Shown: positions 1 to 5,555 of the stretch, piece after piece | How positions within the stretch are numbered: the first letter of the stretch is position 1 | How the letters are laid out: each line of letters opens with the position of its first letter | Assembly (NCBI GenBank): GCA_946410525.1 | Contig: CAMKAQ010000031.1 | Span: 1 to 8,109 of the forward strand | Direction of reading: 5' to 3' | From: an uncultured Caryophanales bacterium | Lineage (GTDB): Bacteria > Bacillota_I > Bacilli_A > RFN20 > CAG-826 | DNA length: 8,109 nt | Made by a program: the position numbers and the translations under genes | The notes under the pieces: model-generated | The model's database searches: none | The model's input: only the letters and a program-made list of their open reading frames with translations | What the model was told of the DNA's origin: nothing

Positions 1-1521
1 ATCAAGACGTCCGGCAAGGAACTCGCTCATCGCGGTTTCGTGCTTCTGGATGATCTTGGTCTCGATCCTATCCATCTGGAACTGGCCAGTGTGTTTGCCA
101 TCTTTGTAGCCATACCAGTTGTCGTTACGGACGATGGAGATCTTGTCACCAGCGGTGAAGGACTCGAGTCTATATGGTCCATAAGACATGTAGTTCTCGG
201 CTTTGTTGGAAGCGTAGGTGGTAGCCCAGCTGTTTCCGCTAGGAAGCTTCTGAGCGAGTCTGTCATAGAGATCGACGTTGACAAGCCAGTTGCCGGTGAG
301 GGCGAACTTAAGGTTCAAAGCGGTGATGGAACGGCTGAGGTAGAGACGGATCTTGTAATCGCCCAAGGCCTTGATGCCGACCTGGTCGAATTCGATCTTA
401 GCGCCCGTGTAGGTGCGGACATAAGTGAAGAGAGGTAACTTCCAAGCCCAGGATTTGGTGGAATCTCCCCTGCCACGAGCGAAGGCCTTGACGACGGCCT
501 TGAGGTCGCTTTCGAGAGCTTCTCTGTTATAGGTCTCGATGTTGCTGTCAACCCAGCCATCTTCGGTGTTCTTGATGGTCTTGATGTAATCTTTCTGGCC
601 AAGGTAGTTTTCGAAGCCATCGTTGAAGACGTCAAGTTCAAGGTCAACGTTCTGCTCTTTGATGAGGTTGCTGCTGACGCGGTCTGGACGGCCAACCTTC
701 TCAGAAGTTGGATCTTCTGGGTTGACTGGACGGAAGACGGTGTCCCAGCTGGTATCTTCACGATGATCCTTGTACATCATCAAGTAGTAGGAATAGGCAA
801 GGATGATTCTCTGAGACTGAAGTTTGACGTTGTAGTCATCTCCCATCTGATCGAGGATGGTGTAGAAGGTGGTATCGGCATCGCCACCGATGGTGGTTAA
901 GTAATCGGTGTACTTGCCAAGGTTAAGGAAGTAGAAACCGGTATCGTTTTCAACTTCTCCGTTATCCTGTTTGTATTTGTAGAATGGCTCAACGGTCTGA
1001 CGGCCTTGTTTGTAGTAGTTCTCGGCGTTGCAAAGAACGAGGTTGCTGCCGAAGTAGCCATCAGCGCGGTAGTTGGCGAATTTTGGCGAAAGCTGACGTT
1101 CCATGGAATCGACATAATCCTTGGAAGTGATCTTTGTGCCATCTTCCCAGCAAGCGTCTGGGTTAAGGGCGATGTCCCAAGCCATGCCGGCGGTTGGGTT
1201 GCCATCGTAGTAGGTCTCGATTTCTTTGTCGTTTAAGCTGCTAACAGCGTCGACTGGCATCTCGGAAGCCATTTCGGTGACGAACTTGTAACCGTTCTTC
1301 GCTTCGTTGAGGATGCAGTCATAGAGACCGATTTCGCAGAAACCGCTGACGTAGCTTTCGTCGCTGGTTTCCCAGTTGTGGGTGTTCCAAGTCTTTGGTG
1401 AGGTGGAAAGGTAGGTATTGTAGGTGTAGCCAGTTGAAACTGGTGGCGTGCTGCAGCCTGCAAGGATTCCCATGCTCATCAAAGCACCGGCACCCAAGAT
1501 AAGAATTTTCTGTTTTTTCAT
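1..1521 (-). CDS. OppA-type peptide ABC transporter substrate-binding lipoprotein (C-terminus outside window)
   Basis: The frame is open from ATG 1521 to base 1 (507 codons) with no stop, so the 3' end is missing. The N-terminus is a lipoprotein signal peptide: basic start, hydrophobic core, lipobox L-A-G-C with Cys23 as the probable lipidated residue. Solute-binding protein family 5 (SBP_bac_5) motifs follow in order: WEDGTKITSKDYVDS from W125, a region ending NAENYYKQG at 165-173, VGIKALGDYKI at about 381-391, and GPYRLESFTAGDKI from G448 leading to NDNWYGYK and SEFLAGRLD at the edge. The family captures peptides outside the membrane and delivers them to an ABC permease. About 207 residues separate NAENYYKQG from VGIKALGDYK, where E. 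coli OppA has only a short link, so this copy carries a large insertion. An AAGGAG ribosome binding site precedes the start. It is probably co-transcribed with the upstream lipoprotein gene. Permease and ATPase genes are not in view. The family call is firm; peptide as the ligand is inferred. Confidence 0.88.
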   Translation of the reverse strand, partial: MKKQKILILGAGALMSMGILAGCSTPPVSTGYTYNTYLSTSPKTWNTHNWETSDESYVSGFCEIGLYDCILNEAKNGYKFVTEMASEMPVDAVSSLNDKEIETYYDGNPTAGMAWDIALNPDACWEDGTKITSKDYVDSMERQLSPKFANYRADGYFGSNLVLCNAENYYKQGRQTVEPFYKYKQDNGEVENDTGFYFLNLGKYTDYLTTIGGDADTTFYTILDQMGDDYNVKLQSQRIILAYSYYLMMYKDHREDTSWDTVFRPVNPEDPTSEKVGRPDRVSSNLIKEQNVDLELDVFNDGFENYLGQKDYIKTIKNTEDGWVDSNIETYNREALESDLKAVVKAFARGRGDSTKSWAWKLPLFTYVRTYTGAKIEFDQVGIKALGDYKIRLYLSRSITALNLKFALTGNWLVNVDLYDRLAQKLPSGNSWATTYASNKAENYMSYGPYRLESFTAGDKISIVRNDNWYGYKDGKHTGQFQMDRIETKIIQKHETAMSEFLAGRLD

Positions 1522-1529
1522 TTTTTTTA

Positions 1530-1535
1530 CTCCTT
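1530..1535 (-). promoter_or_regulatory. Ribosome binding site of the peptide-binding protein
   Basis: On the minus strand AAGGAG is followed by an 8-nt spacer (t plus seven A) and ATG at 1521. The near-perfect Shine-Dalgarno fixes the start, which also gives a proper signal peptide. Confidence 0.85.
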
Positions 1536-1543
1536 TATCGCAG

Positions 1544-1572
1544 CCAAAGGGGACCATTACGATCCCCCTCGG
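1544..1572 (-). other. Intercistronic mRNA hairpin between the two lipoprotein genes
   Basis: In the minus-strand transcript CCGAGGGGGA pairs with UCCCCUUUGG across a 9-nt loop, giving 10 pairs of which two are G-U. On the plus strand those two pairs become C-A mismatches, so the full stem exists only in the minus-strand RNA, the direction in which both flanking genes are read. It begins 16 nt after the upstream stop codon and ends 8 nt before the next ribosome binding site. No U-run follows it in that direction, so it is not a classical terminator. A role in 3'-end protection or differential expression is inferred. Confidence 0.55.
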
Positions 1573-1588
1573 TTTTTTGTTGTTGTGA

Positions 1589-3502
1589 TTAGGCAAGGAT
1601 GCCAGGGTTGGCATTGGCGGCAGTGAGAGTCGAGAAGTCGAAGGTCGTGGTGCCAATGTCGGAAAGGGTGAACTTCATCACGAAGTAGTTGTTGGTGATA
1701 TCGCTGAATGGAGCGTACATCAAGAATTCCATGACGACTTCGTTTGTGGCGGTATCAACGGAGACAGACCTGTAGTCACTGGATCTGGAGTAGGAGTGCT
1801 TTCCGCCATCTCCCCATCCATCTTCAGCTTTGGTCCAGGTTCCGGCAAAGTCTTTTAAGACGCCGTAATCGGTTCCGCCGAGAAGTCCGAAGACCTGAGC
1901 GGCGAGGAGGTTGGTCTGAGTGGTTTCGGTGTGGTCTCCAACATCACCGGCGAAGATGACTTTGGTTCCCTCGGTCTCCTTGCTGGTCCAGTTGGTGACG
2001 TTAGCGCCAGCAGCGGTGACGTTGTTGGCAGCCATCTGCTTCACTTCGGCCATCTGGAAGACATCGGTCACGCCAGCGATGGCGCTACGAGCTGGAAGGA
2101 CTTTGGCAGTCTGATCATCGTTGTCGGTGAGTCTGGTGCTATATGCGGCACCGCTATCGTTCCAAACAGCGGAGATATCCATGAGGGAGTAGTCAGCAGC
2201 CTGGGTGTATCCATTGGTGGTTTGCTCAAGCTTCTTGCCCTTGAATTCGGTATAGACACCAGTTGAGGTGTATTTCTCAGTGATGACGGCATCGCAGGTT
2301 CCGAGGAAGAGGGCTGCGGCAGTGCTTCCGAATTCGCTTTCCGCTGGGACGAACTTGGTGTCGGCAGTGCTCTTGCTAGCGACGGCATAAGCCTCAACGG
2401 TGAGGGTGAAGTTGCCAGCGGCGTTAGCGGCCTGGAAGGCAGTTGGGATCTCATCAGAGGTGATCTTGGCTGGGATGAAGGAAGCGTCGGCGACAGCGGC
2501 GTTCATCCAAGCGAGCTCGGTGCTTCCGATAGCGGAGATCTTAACGGTACGGAAGACAACGTTGTCGGTATCGTCTCCGACAAGGATGTCGAACTCAGCG
2601 ATATCTGGGTTGCCATCGATGTTGATGTCTTCGAATCCTTTGAAGACAGCTCCGTAGAATGGGTAGGTATTGCCATAGTCATCTTCTGGCTCAGTGATGC
2701 CAGCGGACCAAGCAAGGCTTTCACAGAAGGTTGCGCTCATGAGGAGGACGTCTTCGCCATCTAAGCTGACATAGGTTGAGTCAGCGGCGTTAAGCTCGAG
2801 GTCCATGGTGATGAGGAACCAGTCATAGTTCTGTTGAATACCAGGCTTGAAGACTGGAACTGGAGTATGGTTGGCACCCTCGGTGATGTAGCCAAAGTAA
2901 CCATTGCCATCAGCGAGTTTGGCAATGATGAAGCTATCTGGGTCGCCTTTGTCATCAAGAGCGAATGGGTCATCTGGATCGTAAACGACAGAGTAGTTGG
3001 CGTTATGAGCGATTGTCCAACCGTATTGAAGCTGGCCAGTAGCGCTGTGGCCATAGACTTCAACGGTGAAGTTGCGGCGATCTACTTCGAGAGGGGATAA
3101 GAAGGAAATCATCTTGTACTGATCGTCGCTAATGACGTTGACGGTGAGTTTAGTGACGAGACCGCCAGCGGAGACGGTGACGTAGAAGGTACCGACCTCA
3201 GTGCCTTTGATCTTGTGGCCATCGATGGTGATCGCCTTGGAGTTGGTGCTTAATTCGAATTCCTTATCGGTTGAGCCATCGCTATACTCGATGCTGATGT
3301 AGTTATCGAGGTTGAGCGCGATATTCTCCTGCATGTAAGGAATTTCTTTCTCACGCTTGATCAAGGTTGGATCTTTCTCGGTCACAGAAACCGATGCTGA
3401 ATTCTCATTACCATTTGAATCGCTTATTGGCTTCTCACAGGAGCCTAACATTGCGAGTGCGGCTGTGGACAGAAGCATAAGCTTAGTTGCAAATTTTTTC
3501 AT
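1589..3502 (-). CDS. Large secreted lipoprotein of unknown function with N-terminal Ig-like domain
   Basis: This 637-residue protein has a lipoprotein signal peptide (MKKFATKL, hydrophobic run, L-G-S-C with Cys22 as probable lipidation site), so it should be anchored on the outer face of the membrane. A polar Ser/Asn-rich linker (about 23-50) leads to a small beta-rich region at about 60-125 (NLDNYISIEYSDGS ... VGTFYVTVSAGG ... TVNVIS) with the look of a bacterial Ig-like (Big) domain. The remainder, 140-637, matches no family I recognise. It appears to hold two related halves, starting NFTVEVYG at 144 and NFTLTVEAYA at 364, and contains an EF-hand-like acidic loop at 292-303. It has no catalytic motif that I can see. 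It is the first gene after the promoter at 3538-3565 and is followed 67 nt later by the peptide-binding protein, which suggests an accessory surface protein of that operon; this is inference. The ORF, signal peptide and start are well supported; function is unknown. Confidence 0.85.
   Translation of the reverse strand: MKKFATKLMLLSTAALAMLGSCEKPISDSNGNENSASVSVTEKDPTLIKREKEIPYMQENIALNLDNYISIEYSDGSTDKEFELSTNSKAITIDGHKIKGTEVGTFYVTVSAGGLVTKLTVNVISDDQYKMISFLSPLEVDRRNFTVEVYGHSATGQLQYGWTIAHNANYSVVYDPDDPFALDDKGDPDSFIIAKLADGNGYFGYITEGANHTPVPVFKPGIQQNYDWFLITMDLELNAADSTYVSLDGEDVLLMSATFCESLAWSAGITEPEDDYGNTYPFYGAVFKGFEDINIDGNPDIAEFDILVGDDTDNVVFRTVKISAIGSTELAWMNAAVADASFIPAKITSDEIPTAFQAANAAGNFTLTVEAYAVASKSTADTKFVPAESEFGSTAAALFLGTCDAVITEKYTSTGVYTEFKGKKLEQTTNGYTQAADYSLMDISAVWNDSGAAYSTRLTDNDDQTAKVLPARSAIAGVTDVFQMAEVKQMAANNVTAAGANVTNWTSKETEGTKVIFAGDVGDHTETTQTNLLAAQVFGLLGGTDYGVLKDFAGTWTKAEDGWGDGGKHSYSRSSDYRSVSVDTATNEVVMEFLMYAPFSDITNNYFVMKFTLSDIGTTTFDFSTLTAANANPGILA
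2594..2629 (-). other. EF-hand-like calcium-binding loop in the 637-residue lipoprotein
   Basis: Residues 292-303 read DINIDGNPDIAE. Loop positions 1, 3, 5, 9 and 12 are D, N, D, D and E, and position 6 is G, matching the ligand pattern of EF-hand and FG-GAP/dockerin-type calcium loops. Position 8 is proline rather than the usual aliphatic residue, and no flanking EF helices are evident, so an isolated surface calcium loop is more likely than a true EF hand. Confidence 0.45.
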
Positions 3503-3513
3503 AATTGTCTGCT

Positions 3514-3520
3514 CTCCTTT
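3514..3520 (-). promoter_or_regulatory. Ribosome binding site of the 637-residue lipoprotein
   Basis: The minus strand carries AAAGGAG followed by an 11-nt spacer to ATG at 3502 (AGGAGAG gives a shorter 9-nt spacer). It supports the chosen start, which yields the signal peptide. Confidence 0.75.
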
Positions 3521-3537
3521 CTTGAAAGAGTGAGGTT

Positions 3538-3565
3538 AATATAGAACACATAAGCCAATTTTCAA
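3538..3565 (-). promoter_or_regulatory. Sigma-70/SigA promoter of the minus-strand lipoprotein operon
   Basis: The minus strand shows a -35 TTGAAA at 3565-3560, a 16-nt spacer, and a -10 TATATT at 3543-3538. Both hexamers differ from consensus at one or two positions. An AT-rich tract immediately upstream (about 3566-3589) could act as an UP element. Transcription would start near 3531, about 28 nt upstream of the lipoprotein ATG, leaving room for only the ribosome binding site. Confidence 0.7.
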
Positions 3566-3584
3566 TAATTATTTTATTTTAAAT

Positions 3585-3631
3585 AAAAAGGCGAACAGGG
3601 CTCCTAAGGCCTTTTTTAAAAAGGCGGGAGC
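3585..3631. repeat. Three-arm overlapping inverted repeat, terminator/antiterminator-like
   Basis: Plus-strand arms are AAAAAGGC (3585-3592), GCCTTTTT (3609-3616) and AAAAAGGC (3618-3625). The middle arm can pair with either neighbour. Pairing left gives A5-GGC, a 16-nt interior with AGG/CCT, then GCC-T6, the shape of a bidirectional intrinsic terminator. Pairing right is extended by an outer stem GCTCC (3600-3604) with GGAGC (3627-3631). The two folds are mutually exclusive. What transcript it acts on is unclear. Confidence 0.5.
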
Positions 3632-3677
3632 ACCGCAACTGCAGGTTTCTAGACATTTTGGGGTGCTTTTCTCAACT

Positions 3678-3691
3678 TGTAAGCGGTTTCA
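3678..3691 (+). promoter_or_regulatory. CcpA-type catabolite response element (cre)
   Basis: TGTAAGCGGTTTCA matches every position of the low-GC Gram-positive cre consensus TGWAANCGNTNWCA, including the central CG. CcpA with HPr-Ser46-P binds such sites in carbon catabolite control; another LacI/GalR-family regulator could also use it. It lies 135 nt upstream of the ligase ATG and about 113 nt upstream of the -35 of the divergent lipoprotein promoter. Its position fits repression of the rightward unit, or activation of the leftward one from upstream. Confidence 0.65.
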
Positions 3692-3814
3692 CTTTTCAGT
3701 CAAGATAAATTCAGTAGCGATGAACAGGCCTTTACGATTGTCCAAAAATCGGTAAGAAAATCTCAATTGGGAAGGGCATTAAGGGAAAACGCGTGGGCGC
3801 GCTCAATCGCAATT

Positions 3815-3819
3815 AGGGG
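3815..3819 (+). promoter_or_regulatory. Ribosome binding site of the acyl-AMP ligase
   Basis: AGGGG sits 6 nt upstream of ATG 3826, with an in-frame stop TAG at 3814-3816 just upstream, so no longer start is possible. The alternative ATG at 3862 has no comparably placed site. Confidence 0.6.
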
Positions 3820-3825
3820 CTATCA

Positions 3826-5472
3826 ATGGAAGTCGGAAATAGGGTAATATGTTTTGGACAAATGGCACCAAAAAGCATCTACGAACAAGTCGCCGAAACG
3901 GTTAAAAGAACGCCTTTTGCGAAGGCGATCGTTTTCGAAAACAAGAAATACAATTACCGTCAATTTGGAAGAGAAATATTGAGGGCTGCGGGAAGGCTTT
4001 CCGCGTTAGGAATCAAGCCTCGCGATGTCGTCACCGTCCTTCTCCCGAACTGCCCTGACAGCGTTTTCATTTTCTATGGACTTAGCGCGATAGGCGCCAT
4101 CCCCTACAACATCCATCCTCTCACCCCTGGACCAACCGTCGCCAAGATGATGAAGAAGGTCAATTCCAAGTACTGCGTTTCGCTAATCAATACCGCTCAC
4201 GAGTTATGGGTATCGATGCCAAACGATGTTAAAGTCATCGGCGTCAATCCATACGTCGGAATCAGCTTCTTCAAAGCCTCCTACCTCAACTACTTAGGCA
4301 GGAACACCGAAGGAGTCATAAAGTACTGGAAAATCAAAGGAACACCGACAGTTCCTCTATATTCTCCAAAAGAAGAGAAGGAAGATGCCGTCTATCTTAA
4401 CACTGGCGGAACCAATGGAGAACCTAAAGTCGTCCGCATCTCAAATGAGTCAATGAACCACATCGGTTTGAACTCATATCAGCTCATTGGAGGTAAGGTC
4501 ACCGACATCAGCATCATGACTGCCGTCCCAATGTTCCACGTCCTTGGTTTAGGCATGGCCATCCATGTTCCTTTCGCGATGGGTGGAAGCGCCTGCCTCA
4601 TCCTCAAATTCAATACGAAAGAGGCCATCAATCAGATGAAAAGAGGGAACGCCACAGTCATCATTGGCGTACCTGCCTTATATAACGCACTCCTTAGCCG
4701 TGACAAATTCTATGGACCTCATTTAAAGAAACAGATCGTCGCTTACCTTGGTGGCGATTCCTGTCCAATGAGCCTTATCGAGAGATGGAACGGTGCGATG
4801 GAGAAATACGGTTCAAAAGCCAGGCTCTATGTCGGCTATGGCTTAACTGAGACCAGCACCGCTTGCAACGTCAACACCTTTGGTGGCCGTAACAAATATG
4901 GCTCTGTCGGTAAGCCTCTCCCAGGTGTTCTCAATAAGATCGTCGACCCAGAGACCGGAGAAGAATTACCAGCCGGACAATATGGTGAGATCCTCATCGG
5001 AGGACCATCTGTCATGACTGGTTACTATGGTGACGAAGAACTCAATAAAAAGACCTTATTCTTTGATAAAGACGGAAACCCATGGCTCCACACGATGGAC
5101 TATGGCTGCATCGATGAGGATGGCTACCTCTACTTCAAGCAAAGATTAAGGAGAATCGTCAAGATCAACGCCGAAACCCTATGCCCAAGCGATGTCGAGG
5201 ATGTCGTCAATTCCCTCCCTGGCATCTATGAATCGTATTGCTTTGGCGTCCCAAATAGCCGCAAAGGAAACGTCTTTAGACTCATCGCCGTTATCAGAAG
5301 AGGAGATCATCCTTGGTCAGAGGAAGAAGCCGAAAAGGCTATCAAAGAAGCAATCAAGAAATCGCTTCCCCCAGCCTACTTCCCAGACAAGATCATCTTC
5401 ATGAAGAAGCTTCCTAGAACCCCAATCGGAAAGATAGATATCTCTCAAATCGAAGGAACTGAGGTTAGATAA
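3826..5472 (+). CDS. AMP-forming acyl-CoA synthetase/ligase (ANL superfamily)
   Basis: This 548-residue protein belongs to the AMP-binding (ANL) superfamily, which activates a carboxylate with ATP to an acyl-AMP and usually passes it to CoA. Visible motifs: P-loop TGGTNGEPK at 193-201, closer to the TGGTTG form of FadD-type enzymes than to TSGTTG; aromatic motif A5 YGLTETS at 338-344; A7 LHTMDYG at 421-427, with Met where Gly is usual (TGD) but the ribose-binding Asp kept; hinge motif A8 RLRRIVKINAETLCPSDVE from 440; and A10 PRTPIGKID with the expected catalytic Lys536. Length is typical and the C-terminal lid is complete. Substrate cannot be read from sequence; a medium- or long-chain fatty acid is plausible. 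The downstream membrane protein follows with no terminator in the gap, so co-transcription is likely. A cre box upstream suggests carbon control. Start 3826 is set by AGGGG and an upstream in-frame stop. Confidence 0.9.
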   Translation: MEVGNRVICFGQMAPKSIYEQVAETVKRTPFAKAIVFENKKYNYRQFGREILRAAGRLSALGIKPRDVVTVLLPNCPDSVFIFYGLSAIGAIPYNIHPLTPGPTVAKMMKKVNSKYCVSLINTAHELWVSMPNDVKVIGVNPYVGISFFKASYLNYLGRNTEGVIKYWKIKGTPTVPLYSPKEEKEDAVYLNTGGTNGEPKVVRISNESMNHIGLNSYQLIGGKVTDISIMTAVPMFHVLGLGMAIHVPFAMGGSACLILKFNTKEAINQMKRGNATVIIGVPALYNALLSRDKFYGPHLKKQIVAYLGGDSCPMSLIERWNGAMEKYGSKARLYVGYGLTETSTACNVNTFGGRNKYGSVGKPLPGVLNKIVDPETGEELPAGQYGEILIGGPSVMTGYYGDEELNKKTLFFDKDGNPWLHTMDYGCIDEDGYLYFKQRLRRIVKINAETLCPSDVEDVVNSLPGIYESYCFGVPNSRKGNVFRLIAVIRRGDHPWSEEEAEKAIKEAIKKSLPPAYFPDKIIFMKKLPRTPIGKIDISQIEGTEVR

Positions 5473-5476
5473 CCTC
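5461..5476 (+). repeat. Palindrome spanning the ligase stop codon
   Basis: GAGGTTAGATAACCTC is a perfect 7-bp inverted repeat around GA that includes the stop TAA at 5470-5472. As RNA it would form a 6-bp stem with loop AGAU. No U-run follows, so it is not an intrinsic terminator; a role in mRNA end protection or translation coupling is only a possibility. Confidence 0.4.
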
Positions 5477-5555
5477 CTCACCATCGGTCTTTTAGCGATT
5501 TAATGCCATTTGTCTCTTTAAAGTGGTAAACTTACGGGCGACACGTTTTTTTATT

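Larger units (their letters stand above)
3566..3825. other. Divergent intergenic regulatory region
   Basis: With the leftward promoter and leader, the non-coding stretch is 3503-3825 (323 nt). It contains an AT-rich tract, overlapping inverted repeats at 3585-3631, and a cre operator at 3678-3691. No convincing promoter is seen for the rightward ligase gene; the best candidate is a weak TTTACG (3731-3736), 16 nt, TAAGAA (3753-3758). From about 3760 to the AGGGG before the ligase start I see no further element. No protein-coding gene is supported here. Confidence 0.6.

Noticed and set aside
40..438. Plus-strand open frame of 132 codons
   Set aside because: It is antisense to the OppA-type protein, which has the family motifs and an open frame of 507 codons on the minus strand; the plus-strand product resembles nothing.
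1549..1578. Plus-strand intrinsic terminator (GGGGA ... TCCCC then T6)
   Set aside because: No plus-strand gene lies upstream, the plus-strand stem is only 5 bp, and the longer stem forms only in minus-strand RNA through G-U pairs. Treated as an intercistronic hairpin instead.
2068..2454. Minus-strand open frame of 128 codons inside the lipoprotein gene
   Set aside because: Out-of-frame shadow with Ser/Pro-rich low-complexity translation; the long frame carries the signal peptide and start site.
3620..3670. T-box-like segment (GGGAGCACCGC, then AGCACC/GGTGCT and T4)
   Set aside because: It resembles the T-box core GGGTGGNACCGC but is one base short and altered. The terminator stem has a very long loop, no specifier region is evident, and the downstream gene is an acyl ligase, not an aminoacyl-tRNA synthetase or amino acid gene.
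3688..3716. Plus-strand promoter downstream of or within the cre box
   Set aside because: TTGTAA and TTTCAC have no acceptable -10 at 16-18 nt; GATAAA and TAAATT are at wrong spacing. The ligase promoter is left unassigned.
3720..3755. Leader peptide ORF MNRPLRLSKNR upstream of the ligase
   Set aside because: Eleven codons, no ribosome binding site, no regulatory codon run; expected by chance.
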